Origin: Mycobacterium vicinigordonae | Lineage (GTDB): Bacteria; Actinomycetota; Actinomycetes; Mycobacteriales; Mycobacteriaceae | Direction of reading: 5' to 3' | DNA length: 64,000 nt | Assembly (NCBI RefSeq): GCF_013466425.1 | Contig: NZ_CP059165.1 | Coordinates: 3,906,001 to 3,970,000 of the forward strand | Shown here: in pieces, positions 1 to 8,946 of the stretch | Position numbering within the stretch: the stretch's first letter is position 1 | How the letters are laid out: each line of letters opens with the position of its first letter | The notes under the pieces: model-generated | Seen by the model: only the letters and a program-made list of their open reading frames with translations | What the model was told of the DNA's origin: nothing | The model's database searches: none | Program-made: the position numbers and the translations under genes

Positions 1-364
1 GTTGGACCAAACCGGTGTACCGCTGGACGGCAGCAAGGGCAACTATTCGATCACCTTCCCACCGGGCCAGACTCCGGCGGTGGACTATTTCTGGTCGCTC
101 ACCATGTACAGCGTCCCGGACCGGCTCCTGGTGGCCAATCCGCTCAACAGATACTCGATCGGCAGCAGTACGCCGGGTTTGCAGGCCAATCCCGATGGCT
201 CGTTGACCGTGTACTTCACGGCCAGGGACCCCGGTGGCGACAAAACCAGTAACTGGTTGCCGGCGCCGGAGGGTCCGTTCTGGGTGGTGCTACGGACCTA
301 TGGGCCCAAACCAGCCATGGTGGACGGATCCTGGCAGCCGCCGACGACTAAAAAGATCAGTTGA
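1..364 (+). CDS. DUF1254/DUF1214 family protein, C-terminal part (5' end outside window)
   Basis: The reading frame is open from the left edge and ends with TGA at 362-364. About 120 residues are visible. They match the C-terminal half of the next gene: a beta-rich FWSLTMY segment, [29 protein letters not shown] and a closing DGSWQPP. That is the DUF1214 module that normally ends DUF1254/DUF1214 proteins. The function of the family is not established; many members are exported and several sit near lipid or xenobiotic metabolism genes. The gene is cut by the window edge, so its start, any signal peptide and its length cannot be judged. It forms a tandem paralogue pair with the gene at 399. Confidence 0.8.
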   Translation, partial: LDQTGVPLDGSKGNYSITFPPGQTPAVDYFWSLTMYSVPDRLLVANPLNRYSIGSSTPGLQANPDGSLTVYFTARDPGGDKTSNWLPAPEGPFWVVLRTYGPKPAMVDGSWQPPTTKKIS

Positions 365-398
365 GCAGAGATTTCATACTGAAAGGCCTTGTCCAACA

Positions 399-1823
399 AT
401 GACTGACATTTCGCGGCCTCGGGTACCACGGCGTCGGCCGCACCTCCGCGGTTCGACGCCACAGGTGGCGCAACCGGCTTCCGGTGTGCTGATGACACCC
501 GGCTACGCGAGGACCATCGGCCAGTTCGCGTACGTGTGGGGATGGCCGATGGTCAACATGATCAGCCGCAGCGACTCCATCACCAAAGCACCGCACCCAG
601 GACTGTTGGGCGGCATCATTCCGGTGGCCCCGCAGGGTCGGCTGGCGATGCTATCCAACTACGTCGATCCCAGCGAGACCTTCGTCACCTGCCCAAACCA
701 GGATGTGGTCTACGGACTGGCGTACCTGTCACTTGATGAACAACCGGTGATCATTCAAGTACCGGATTTCGGTGACCGGTTTTGGGTGTATGCCCTCAGC
801 GACGCCCGTACCGACCAATTTGGGCGGTTGGGCAAGCAATATGGAACCAAACCCGGGTTCTATCTAGTGGCCGGTCCCAATTGGACGGGCGACAAGCCCG
901 ATGGCGTCCACGACGTCATCCGGTCGTCAACGGCACTGGCGATCGGACTGCCCCGAATCTTCATGGACACCACACCGCGGGATCACCAGGCCATCCAGTC
1001 GGTGATCAAGCAGGTCGACATCTACCCGCTCACCGAGTTCGACGGGACGATGAAGACGGTGGATTGGGCCAAGTTACCCAGCTTTCCCGCCCCGCCGTCG
1101 AATGCCGGTGAAGGTGAAGCGAAATGGGTCGTACCGGAGAAATTTTTCGATCAGCTCGGGCACGTGCTCGAAACCGTGCCGCCGCTGCCCGGTGAAGAGG
1201 CCATGTACGCACAGTTCCGGGCGCTTCTCGACGCGGCCGAACACAACCCGAACATCCACCAAGCTCTGATCGATACGGCTGTGGCCACCGAGAGGGATGT
1301 CATCGATCCATTCTTCGAGTGGTCACACAACGGCCGTCCGACCGGCAACGGCTGGAACCGCTCGACCAACAACGCACAATGGGGCGTCGACTATTTCAAT
1401 CGCACCGGAACCGCGAAGTCGAACATGTTCGACAACCGGCCCACCGAAACCCAGTACTTCTACGCCGACAAGGACTCCGCCGGAACTTCGCTAGAAGGTG
1501 GGCGCGATTACACGGTGACATTTCCTGCCGGACAAGAACCTCCGGTGGACGGCTTCTGGTCGCTTACCCTCTACAACGACAAGCACCTCTTCCATCCCAA
1601 CACGTTGAACCGGTACTCGGTGGGCACCAAAAATCAGAACCTGGCCCGTGGCGCCGACGGATCACTCACCGTCTATGCGGGATCGAAATCGCCTGGGCCA
1701 GAAAAAGAGTCGAACTGGCTGCCGGCCCCGGACGGGCACTTCTCCTTGTACATTCGGGCGTACTGGGGCCGCCAGAGCATCCTCGATGGCAGCTGGAAAC
1801 CACCGCCCATCATCACGGTGTGA
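399..1823 (+). CDS. DUF1254/DUF1214 domain-containing protein
   Basis: A 474-residue protein. The ATG at 399 is chosen because a purine-rich GAAAGG lies about 12 nt upstream and the frame upstream of it overlaps the preceding gene. An N-terminal Arg/Pro-rich stretch is followed by the DUF1254 module (roughly residues 40-190, with [11 protein letters not shown] and [18 protein letters not shown]) and the DUF1214 module (roughly 340-474, with [26 protein letters not shown] and DGSWKPP). No convincing signal peptide is visible from this start; [11 protein letters not shown] further downstream is an alternative start. Only 34 nt separate it from its upstream paralogue, so the two are probably co-transcribed. 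The biochemical role is unknown. Confidence 0.85.
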   Translation: MTDISRPRVPRRRPHLRGSTPQVAQPASGVLMTPGYARTIGQFAYVWGWPMVNMISRSDSITKAPHPGLLGGIIPVAPQGRLAMLSNYVDPSETFVTCPNQDVVYGLAYLSLDEQPVIIQVPDFGDRFWVYALSDARTDQFGRLGKQYGTKPGFYLVAGPNWTGDKPDGVHDVIRSSTALAIGLPRIFMDTTPRDHQAIQSVIKQVDIYPLTEFDGTMKTVDWAKLPSFPAPPSNAGEGEAKWVVPEKFFDQLGHVLETVPPLPGEEAMYAQFRALLDAAEHNPNIHQALIDTAVATERDVIDPFFEWSHNGRPTGNGWNRSTNNAQWGVDYFNRTGTAKSNMFDNRPTETQYFYADKDSAGTSLEGGRDYTVTFPAGQEPPVDGFWSLTLYNDKHLFHPNTLNRYSVGTKNQNLARGADGSLTVYAGSKSPGPEKESNWLPAPDGHFSLYIRAYWGRQSILDGSWKPPPIITV

Positions 1824-1941
1824 ACCCCTCTGCGGCAACCCCAGGACTCATCGTGACCACTCCGGGAAGCGTGTGGGTTCGGGTCACCGGCCGTGCCCGT
1901 CTGCCGGCCGCCCATGTACCAAGTGAGAAGGCGGCCCCTCC

Positions 1942-3525
1942 CTAGCCGAACATTCCTTTGCAGCGTTGGAGCATGTCGTAGGCCTCACCGTAGGTGGTCG
2001 GGGCTTCGGAGGCGGGCAGCCCGAACTTCGCCGCCAGCATGCCCATCAGCGACAACCCCGGGGGCGTCAACGGTGCCCGTGCTTGATCCGGGGTGAAGGG
2101 GCCGTTCGCCTCGGGGTTCGGCGGGACGTATTGCGGTGTTGTCTCCGGCCAGTCCACGAGCTGGCGTGGCTCGGTGAGATTGAGAGCGTTGGTCAGATCG
2201 TTGGCTGCGGCATCGCGCTGCGTCAGCGGCGCGAGTCCGTACTTACGGCACAGGGTGGCGATCGCCGAGCCGTGATGCATCTGGTCGTGGATGATCGTGC
2301 CGGCCTTGGTCCAGGCGGAGATGGCGATTGCCGGGATGCGGACACCGAGGCGGTCAAAGCCGAAACCCATCTCGGGTTCGTCACCCGAATGTGGCGCCAC
2401 CGGGTCCACGGGGTCCGGCGGGACCGCGGCCGGCGGCGGCACATGGTCATAGCAGCCACCGTGTTCATCGAAGGTCACGAGCAGCAGGGTGTTCTGATTG
2501 TTCGAGCCGTTCGGCGTGGCGCTGGTGCGGATCGCCGAATAGACCTCGTGTAGCAACTTCTCGCCGGCGCGCACGTCGTTGACGACGCCGATCGGTTCCT
2601 TCGTGCCATCGGGCATCGTGACGTCGATCAGCGGGCACGAGGGGTGCATATCGTTGTGGTTGAACAGGATTCGCGGCTCGATGAAGGAATAGGCCGGAAG
2701 CTTTCCGTTGGCGACGTCTTCGTAGAAGCGGTCCATCCCGAAAAATCGGGTCTTCCAGTAGCGCTCCAGGGATGGAGCGTTGACGAAGCCGGTGATCGGC
2801 ACGATCTGGCTTTCGTCGTAGTAGATCGCCCAGGGAATGCCGGCTTCCTCGAGCCGGTCGAAGATCGTCGTCGCCTTGTTGCGCAACCACTTCTTGTAGC
2901 CATCTCCGCACTTGTTGGTCACGAATCCCGACGAGGTGGAGGCGTTGAAGAACGAGCGGTTGCACAGGGTCTGCGAAGGCACCCCGCAGAACCAGGCGTC
3001 GTACACCGCGAAGTTGCGGGCGAGCGTGCTCACTACCGGGAGCATGTCCGGGCTGAAGCCGCCCATGATGACCGAGTATTCCTCCGGAGTCGGCTGACGT
3101 CCTTCGCTGACGCAGAAGGCGTTGATGTAATCGGTGACGAAGCCGTCCATCGTCGGGGTCATCCCGGCCCCAGGAGTGTTCCAGGGTGCCACCATGTCTT
3201 CCGCATCCCGTTCCGCGTTGGTCGGCGGGTCGACGACGCCGAACAGCTGGGTATTTATGTGCGGATACTCCTCACCAGGATCTGGGTTCGGGCTGCGGAA
3301 GATCCGATCGGTAGGGCCCTGATAGACGTGAGCCGCGATCGGGCCAGAGGGTGAGGAGTTGCAGTACTGCCCGTTCGCCACCCCGTCGAAGTGCTCGCCG
3401 TCCGGCAGGCTCCCGGGCGGATAGAGGTGGCCAAGCAGGTTGTCGAACGAACGGTTCTCGAACATCAACACCACCAGATGCTCGAACCCCGGGCCCGTCG
3501 GCTCCTGCTGCAGCGATGCCACCAT
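1942..3525 (-). CDS. Phosphoesterase family protein (phospholipase C type)
   Basis: This 527-residue protein belongs to the phosphoesterase superfamily that includes mycobacterial phospholipases C and acid phosphatase AcpA. The N-terminal motif FENRSFDN (from about residue 22) carries the conserved Glu-Asn of the metal site. Later motifs are FNHNDMHPSC, LLVTFDEHGGCYDHVPPP (active-site Asp/Glu/His cluster) and IPAIAISAW. The frame opens at a TTG at 3576, but the ATG at 3525 has GGAAGGA just upstream and is preferred. Unlike the classical M. tuberculosis PlcA-C enzymes, no twin-arginine signal is visible with either start, so it may be cytosolic or exported atypically. It faces the DUF1254 gene convergently. 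Substrate is unproven. Confidence 0.85.
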   Translation of the reverse strand: MVASLQQEPTGPGFEHLVVLMFENRSFDNLLGHLYPPGSLPDGEHFDGVANGQYCNSSPSGPIAAHVYQGPTDRIFRSPNPDPGEEYPHINTQLFGVVDPPTNAERDAEDMVAPWNTPGAGMTPTMDGFVTDYINAFCVSEGRQPTPEEYSVIMGGFSPDMLPVVSTLARNFAVYDAWFCGVPSQTLCNRSFFNASTSSGFVTNKCGDGYKKWLRNKATTIFDRLEEAGIPWAIYYDESQIVPITGFVNAPSLERYWKTRFFGMDRFYEDVANGKLPAYSFIEPRILFNHNDMHPSCPLIDVTMPDGTKEPIGVVNDVRAGEKLLHEVYSAIRTSATPNGSNNQNTLLLVTFDEHGGCYDHVPPPAAVPPDPVDPVAPHSGDEPEMGFGFDRLGVRIPAIAISAWTKAGTIIHDQMHHGSAIATLCRKYGLAPLTQRDAAANDLTNALNLTEPRQLVDWPETTPQYVPPNPEANGPFTPDQARAPLTPPGLSLMGMLAAKFGLPASEAPTTYGEAYDMLQRCKGMFG

Positions 3526-3643
3526 TGCGTCCTTCCACCGGTTTTCGTCGAGACTGGGACTATATCTGAGCGTCAAACCGACGACGCGGCGCGAACACGT
3601 ACCGGCAGCTTCGACCGCGGCCGCGCCTCAACTGACCGGGTTG

Positions 3644-4540
3644 TCAGCCGGCAAACACGGTATTCCAGTCGTCGCGAATGCTGGCCACGGTCCAACCTCG
3701 TTGCGCCGCTTCGTCGATCACCTTCTCTGCGCCTGCGGTGTAGTCGAACTCGCGATCGGCGTCGTCGTGGCGGACCAGCAAGCACATCGACGGGTGGCGC
3801 CCCGCGGTGGCGTACTGCATCATCTCGATATCGCCGTTGGAGTTGCCCGCCGCGAAGATCGGCCGACGACCGACCCGATCCCAGATCTGGACCGCCTTGG
3901 TCGGCCCGTCGTCGAGAATCTCCAGCGTCGAGTTCATCCGGAGCTGGCCATCGGCGAAATCCAGCCCCACCGCGGTGCCTACCACCCGCTCCGGCGGCAC
4001 ACCGTACATCGCCGTGGTGACCGGGCGCATGAAGTCCCGCCCGCCGCCGGAGACGATGTAGTTGGTGAATCCGTTGTCCTGCAGGTAGCGCAGCAGCTCC
4101 ACCATCGGCCGGTAGCCGCACGCGGTGTACGGCCGGTTCAGGGTCGGGTGGGTAGCCTGGTCGAAGAACGTGCCGATGCGCGCCGCGTGCTCATCGACCG
4201 TCGACCCGAGGTAGGCCGAAAGGATCCCGCCGGCAACTACTTTGATCGCGGAGTCGTCGCCGTTGTAGTGCTTGGTGACGGCGTCGCCGAACCACCCGAG
4301 GTCACCGGCGGCCGCCGCCCGATAAGGTTGCCTGTCGGCCAGCGAGGGATCGGCGGCGGCCTGCTCGGCCAGGCGGCGCACCAGAAAGTCCAGCTGGACA
4401 TAGGCCGGCTTCTCCACCCACAGTGTGCCGTCGTTGTCGAACACCGCTACGCGCTCCTCGGACGCTACCTCGTTGTTGACCCGGTCCACGAAGTCCACGA
4501 TGGCCGACTTTGTGGGTCCGTCGTTCCACGACTCAAGCAC
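3644..4540 (-). CDS. HAD-superfamily phosphatase
   Basis: A 298-residue HAD hydrolase starting at GTG 4540, with GGAGG placed 7 nt upstream. Motif I is FDNDGTL (nucleophile Asp35, general acid Asp37). Motif II is the Ser in YIVSGGGRDFM, and motif IV is IFAAGNSNGDIEMM. The large helical insert after motif I and the overall layout resemble phosphoserine-phosphatase-like or haloacid dehalogenase-like HAD proteins. The Asn in GNSNGD replaces the usual first Asp of a GDxxxD loop, which is common in this subfamily. No signal peptide is visible. It lies 118 nt downstream of the phosphoesterase on the same strand, so co-transcription is possible. The substrate cannot be predicted. Confidence 0.85.
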   Translation of the reverse strand: MLESWNDGPTKSAIVDFVDRVNNEVASEERVAVFDNDGTLWVEKPAYVQLDFLVRRLAEQAAADPSLADRQPYRAAAAGDLGWFGDAVTKHYNGDDSAIKVVAGGILSAYLGSTVDEHAARIGTFFDQATHPTLNRPYTACGYRPMVELLRYLQDNGFTNYIVSGGGRDFMRPVTTAMYGVPPERVVGTAVGLDFADGQLRMNSTLEILDDGPTKAVQIWDRVGRRPIFAAGNSNGDIEMMQYATAGRHPSMCLLVRHDDADREFDYTAGAEKVIDEAAQRGWTVASIRDDWNTVFAG

Positions 4541-4621
4541 CTAAATCCTCCGTTTCAGTATTCCTACAGCTACTCGACTGCCTGATCGACGTTGCAGCAT
4601 GCCGATGGTATTGGGCCCAAC

Positions 4622-5077
4622 CTACGTCGGCGGTGCCGGCAAAACCTTCAACCATCCATCCGAAAGCAACTCCAACAACTGCCCATCCGGATCCTTCACC
4701 ATCGCAGATCCCTCCGAAACGGTGCCGGCAACGACAGCTCCCCCATACTCCTCAACGCGCCTCAACACCCCCGCCAGATTCGGTACCGAGAACGAAATAT
4801 GAGTCAGCCCAACCTGATCCATTACCCGTTCGCCGCCCCTTAACGCGACCCGCGCTGAATAATCAAGTAGCTCAAGCACCAGCCCGTCCCTCACCAGATA
4901 CGTCGCGTGCAGCCCCACCGGGCCGTCCAGTTGCAGTAGCTGAGCGGTCCCGTCCTCCGGCGCATCCAACTCCCACCAGAACTGGAACCCCAGCAGCCCC
5001 TCATAGAACCGCCGCGATACCGCGCGATCCCGAACGCAAAGTCCCACATGGTTGAAAACGGCCCGCTGCGAACCCAT
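4622..5077 (-). CDS. VOC (glyoxalase/dioxygenase fold) protein
   Basis: A 151-residue protein with two beta-alpha-beta-beta-beta halves typical of the vicinal oxygen chelate superfamily. The first half starts FNHVGLCVRDRAVSRRFYEGLLGF and the second VGLTHISFSVPNLAGVLRRV, closing with KDPDGQLLELL. Candidate metal ligands are the His in FNHVG, the His in LTHIS and the Glu near the C-terminus. The ATG at 5077 has a good ribosome site (GGGAGG). It sits downstream of two M24-fold genes on the same strand, with a gap of about 100 nt. VOC proteins range from isomerases to ring-cleavage dioxygenases, so the reaction is undetermined. Confidence 0.82.
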   Translation of the reverse strand: MGSQRAVFNHVGLCVRDRAVSRRFYEGLLGFQFWWELDAPEDGTAQLLQLDGPVGLHATYLVRDGLVLELLDYSARVALRGGERVMDQVGLTHISFSVPNLAGVLRRVEEYGGAVVAGTVSEGSAMVKDPDGQLLELLSDGWLKVLPAPPT

Positions 5078-5179
5078 TACGGCCTCCCATACCCCACTAC
5101 CCGGCCACCGTCAAAGCGCGAAACAACCGCCTTCCGCATCACCGGCACCGATACCCCCGAAGCCAGAGCGCCCATGCGA

Positions 5180-6340
5180 TCACAATCGCCCATACCGCGT
5201 CAGCACCTCAGCGCCGCCCGCAGTCACCAGCACCGTCGCCCGCTCCAAACATCCCCCTACCCCTGCCTGCGTAACCCACGACTGCACGCTCAACACCATC
5301 CCCTCCTCCAGCGCAGCATCCCGACCGCGCCCCAAACCGATCACCGGCGGCTCGGCCCCGAGCCCCAACCCATGCGCTAACAACACTGAGGATTCCCCGA
5401 AACCCAAACGTTCCCAAGCCCTATACAGATCTGTCCCAACCGCCCCCGGTCGGCACGCCGCCAGCAAGGCATCCATCCCCGACGCACAGCGCCCGGCCAG
5501 CGCGGTAGACCGCACCGACCTCGACCCACCCACCATCCGGGTACAAGCCAGCCCCGCCTCGTACCCGGCGTACAGGGCCCCCGGCGCCAACACCATCAGT
5601 TCGCCCTCACGGACTCCCCGATCCCGAGGGACATGGCGAAACGGCACTGAGCCCCGCAACGGCGTTGCGAAGCACACACTTTCAGTAGGAGCTACCGGCA
5701 CGCCGAGCCCTGCCACAGCCGAGTAATATCTCGCCAGCAGCTCCCGCTCGGTGATCCCGGGCTGCAACGCCGACTCCATGACACTGAGCGCCGACTCCGA
5801 GATCGCGGCCGCCACAGTAAGACACGTGATCTCCTCGGCCGTCTTCACCCGCCGCGCCACATCTAATACCGGGCCGGCGTCCACGAATTCCGATACGCCC
5901 AGGACCGCGGCCAACAACGCGAACGACGGCGTCATCCCGTCAGTGCCAATCCGGTGCGCCTCGCGCAATCCCGGAATCGCAGCCAACGACGCCATCAGGT
6001 TCATCGGGTTCCAGCTCAGTGGGTACAAGTCCTCGCGCTCGATCTCCGGCGGGACCCCCTCGTCCCACGTCGAGAGCAGATGCACCCGGCCCGAAGAGCG
6101 CACCACCACCGCGTACGGCCCGAACGGTAACACACCAGCCCGACCCAACAAGCGACCACCCGAGACGTAGTGCACATTGCCGACACCACCCAGTATCAGG
6201 GCATCTAGCCCCTGAGTTTCCATGCTGGACAACACTTTTAGTCGCCGTTCACCGCGCAGCCAAGCGAAGTCGACGCGTGCGCCGTCCTCGAGGCTCATCA
6301 TCCCCAAACGCACTCCCGGATCGCGCGGGGCCGGACTCAT
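5180..6340 (-). CDS. M24 (Xaa-Pro peptidase-fold) protein, probably catalytically degenerate
   Basis: A 386-residue protein with the creatinase/prolidase N-domain followed by the M24 pita-bread domain. Alignment by eye with the intact neighbour shows that the metal ligands are partly lost. The segment LAPGALYAGYEAGLACT has Ala252 and Gly263 where the two Asp ligands belong, and LSVQSW has Gln353 instead of the first Glu. His323 (AHGLGLG) and Glu366 (LERATVLV) remain. It starts at ATG 6340, overlapping the stop of the upstream M24 gene as ATGA, so the two are translationally coupled. A regulatory or structural partner in a heterodimer is a reasonable inference, and peptidase activity is unlikely. 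Confidence 0.85.
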   Translation of the reverse strand: MSPAPRDPGVRLGMMSLEDGARVDFAWLRGERRLKVLSSMETQGLDALILGGVGNVHYVSGGRLLGRAGVLPFGPYAVVVRSSGRVHLLSTWDEGVPPEIEREDLYPLSWNPMNLMASLAAIPGLREAHRIGTDGMTPSFALLAAVLGVSEFVDAGPVLDVARRVKTAEEITCLTVAAAISESALSVMESALQPGITERELLARYYSAVAGLGVPVAPTESVCFATPLRGSVPFRHVPRDRGVREGELMVLAPGALYAGYEAGLACTRMVGGSRSVRSTALAGRCASGMDALLAACRPGAVGTDLYRAWERLGFGESSVLLAHGLGLGAEPPVIGLGRGRDAALEEGMVLSVQSWVTQAGVGGCLERATVLVTAGGAEVLTRYGRL

Positions 6341-7563
6341 GAGAAACTCCCAAATGGATCGTAATTGGATCCACTCAGCTTCACCCAGCCCCGGTCGGTC
6401 ACCGCCACAATGTCTTCGGCGCGATACCCGCCCTCGCCGTCGTCCCAGATCACCGGCTCCAATACCAGCACCGTCCCCGGCTGCATCACCAACTGCGCGT
6501 CGAAGTCGTCACCGAGATCGGTCCCGATCAGTGGCATCTCGGCGCTGTCGACACCTACCCCGTGCGCCAGATAGAAGTGCGTCATCCAGGGCCGCACCCC
6601 GCCATTGGTGTCGACGGCCACCCGAGTCAGCTCTGCACCGGTGACACCAGGTGCCAAGATCTCCAGACACGCGTCGACTACTGCACGCCATCGCCGAAAC
6701 TGCTTACGCTCCACGGCGTTCGGCCCCCGACCGACCAGCCAGGTACGTCCGTAATCAGAGGCGTAGCCCTCCCACATGATCCCGGAATCCACCCAGATCA
6801 CGTCCCCGTACCGCAGAAACCGATCCGTGGTCACCGTCGGATACGCCAGGTCACCGTGCGAGGTCCACGGGCCGGCAGCCTGGGAAGGCGCCATCACCTG
6901 CCAGATCGGGTCAATCCCCCCCGCCGACGCCCCAAGTTCGAAAACTCGCCGCAGGAACACCGCACTCAGGTCGGTCTGGCGCACCCCCACCCGCAGGGCC
7001 CGCAACGCATCTTCCATCGCCAGCTCGTTGAGCAGCTGCGCCTGACGGATGCAAGCGACCTCGTCCACCGTCTTGAGCAGCTTCACCGCGCCCAACACGC
7101 TGGAGGCGTCTGCCCACGAAACACCCTGCAGGCCACGGATCATCGGGTGCGAGAAGTGGTCGACCCCCACCCGGGCGCCCGGCGAGAAATGCTCGGCAAG
7201 CGCCGACGCAAACTCGGAGATCCCGTCATCGAGGTCCGGGAAGAGCGGCGGATGCAGATGCACTCCCAGCGGCACCGCGTCGGCGACCATCGTGTACAGG
7301 TGCGCCATCGGCTCACCCTTAACAACGATCGCCACCGCCCGGAACAACGCCGCACGGTCGCCGTCCATCGCCGGCATTGGGACGCCGGTGGCATACGTCA
7401 CCGCACTCGACGTCACCAACACCAGGCCGTCCAGACCCTGCCCCACCATCTCGCTCTGCAACCGCGCGAAGCGCTCCCGGCGCATCCGGGTCAGGTCAGG
7501 CTTGTCCGGAATCGCCGCGCCGCCGATGGTGGCACCCGCCGCCCAGTCCTTGATGTCACCCAC
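6337..7563 (-). CDS. M24 family metallopeptidase (Xaa-Pro aminopeptidase/creatinase fold)
   Basis: A 408-residue protein beginning at GTG 7563. The C-terminal M24 domain keeps all five metal ligands: Asp259 and Asp270 (WVDSGIMWEGYASDYGRTW), His334 (YLAHGVGV), Glu369 (VLVLEP) and Glu383 (YRAEDIVAV). The N-terminal creatinase-type domain spans roughly residues 25-165. Such proteins cleave Xaa-Pro bonds or hydrolyse small C-N substrates such as creatine-like compounds. It is first in an apparent operon with the degenerate M24 gene (4-nt overlap) and probably the VOC gene, and is divergent from a P450 across 135 nt. This setting hints at a small-molecule rather than housekeeping proteolysis role. 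Confidence 0.88.
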   Translation of the reverse strand: MGDIKDWAAGATIGGAAIPDKPDLTRMRRERFARLQSEMVGQGLDGLVLVTSSAVTYATGVPMPAMDGDRAALFRAVAIVVKGEPMAHLYTMVADAVPLGVHLHPPLFPDLDDGISEFASALAEHFSPGARVGVDHFSHPMIRGLQGVSWADASSVLGAVKLLKTVDEVACIRQAQLLNELAMEDALRALRVGVRQTDLSAVFLRRVFELGASAGGIDPIWQVMAPSQAAGPWTSHGDLAYPTVTTDRFLRYGDVIWVDSGIMWEGYASDYGRTWLVGRGPNAVERKQFRRWRAVVDACLEILAPGVTGAELTRVAVDTNGGVRPWMTHFYLAHGVGVDSAEMPLIGTDLGDDFDAQLVMQPGTVLVLEPVIWDDGEGGYRAEDIVAVTDRGWVKLSGSNYDPFGSFS

Positions 7564-7698
7564 CTACTTTTCCGCGCGGCCCAGAGCGTAATAGTGCAAA
7601 GATAGCCCAGGACGCCGACGCGCTGCGGCCTTTGACAGCCGACCAACAGGACGCGGTGCGGAAGCGACGCAGACGATCCCAGCGGCGGAAAACATTCG

Positions 7699-8946
7699 AT
7701 GAGCCAAACCCCACACCGACGTGAGATCACCGTCGACTTCGACCACCACTCCGACGAGTTCAACCTCAACGAACTCGCCGTCAACGCCGACCTGCGACGC
7801 CGATGCCCGGTCGCCTGGAACCAGCGCTACGGCGGGTTCTGGTATCTGTCCAGCTACGACGCGGTCAGCCAAGCGGCGCGTGACGGGGAGACCTTCGCCC
7901 ACAAATACCAACCGGACGCCCCAGACGGCGTCGACTACCAGGGTGAGATGGGGGTCCCGCGGCCCGACGGCCAGCCCGCCCTGGGCATCGGCGAGGTGGA
8001 CGGTCCCTACCACCTGGCCCTGCGCCAAGCCCTGGCCCCGTTCTTCTCCCCTGGCGCCTGCCAGAAACTCAGACCGTTCATGGCGGAGCAGACACGCCAT
8101 TTCCTCGACCGGCACCTGGACGAGGGCTATCTGGATCTCGTCCTGGACTACGCCAGCCCGGTTCCTGCCATCCTCACCATGAGGCTGATGGGTCTGCCCT
8201 ACGACAACTGGCACGCCTACGCCAACCTCTTCCACTCCGTGATGGCCGCCCCACAGGACAGCCCGCAATACACCGCGGCCATCGCGCAGGTGCCGGCCAT
8301 GATGCAAGAGGTCGTCGAGTTTGCCACCGCCCGGCGCGCCGACCCCAAAGAAGACCTGACCAGCTTCCTCATCCAGTTCGAGTTCGCGGGGCAACGCCTC
8401 ACCGATGAACAGCTGCTGAACATCCTGTGGAACCTGATCGCCGGCGGCGTCGACACCACTACCTCGCATACCGCGCTGACCCTGCTGCACCTCGGCACCC
8501 ACCCCGACCTGCGCCGCCACCTGAGAGAAAACCCCACGCTCTACCGCACCGCCACCGACGAATTTCTGCGCTACTTCTCGGTCAACCAAACACTGAGCCG
8601 CACCGTCACCAAGGACGTCACCCTCGCCGGCCAACACCTCAAACGCAACGACAAACTCGTCCTGAGCTGGCTGTCCGCCAACCACGACGAAGCCGCATTC
8701 GACCGCCCCGACGAGATCATCCTGGACCGCAACCCCAACCGGCATGTCGCGTTCGGCCTCGGGCCGCACCGCTGTATCGGATCGCACCTGGCCAGAACTA
8801 TGGCCGAGGTGATGGTCAAGGCCGTCTTGGACCGCATCCCCGACTACAAAGTCGACGAGAGCGGTGTCGACCAATATCTGGGCAACCCGAGCATGACCGG
8901 GCTGGCCATGCTGCCGGTGACTTTCACACCGCGGCGCGGGGTTTGA
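7699..8946 (+). CDS. Cytochrome P450
   Basis: A 415-residue bacterial class I P450. The heme-binding loop FGLGPHRCIG places the thiolate Cys at residue 359. The ExxR pair is Glu288/Arg291 (DEFLRYF). The I-helix reads LIAGGVDTTTS (about 247-256), with Asp-Thr for proton delivery. No membrane anchor or fused reductase is present, so it needs separate ferredoxin partners; none is encoded nearby. The ATG at 7699 opens the frame after the divergent 135-nt gap shared with the M24 operon. The final 23 nt overlap the convergent acyltransferase gene. I do not recognise the CYP family number; the substrate is unknown. Confidence 0.93.
   Translation: MSQTPHRREITVDFDHHSDEFNLNELAVNADLRRRCPVAWNQRYGGFWYLSSYDAVSQAARDGETFAHKYQPDAPDGVDYQGEMGVPRPDGQPALGIGEVDGPYHLALRQALAPFFSPGACQKLRPFMAEQTRHFLDRHLDEGYLDLVLDYASPVPAILTMRLMGLPYDNWHAYANLFHSVMAAPQDSPQYTAAIAQVPAMMQEVVEFATARRADPKEDLTSFLIQFEFAGQRLTDEQLLNILWNLIAGGVDTTTSHTALTLLHLGTHPDLRRHLRENPTLYRTATDEFLRYFSVNQTLSRTVTKDVTLAGQHLKRNDKLVLSWLSANHDEAAFDRPDEIILDRNPNRHVAFGLGPHRCIGSHLARTMAEVMVKAVLDRIPDYKVDESGVDQYLGNPSMTGLAMLPVTFTPRRGV

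Noticed and set aside
1824..1941. GC-rich hairpin between the convergent DUF1254 and phosphoesterase genes as a terminator
   Set aside because: CCGGC and GCCGG arms exist, but they are short and no T-run follows on either strand, so evidence for a terminator is too weak.
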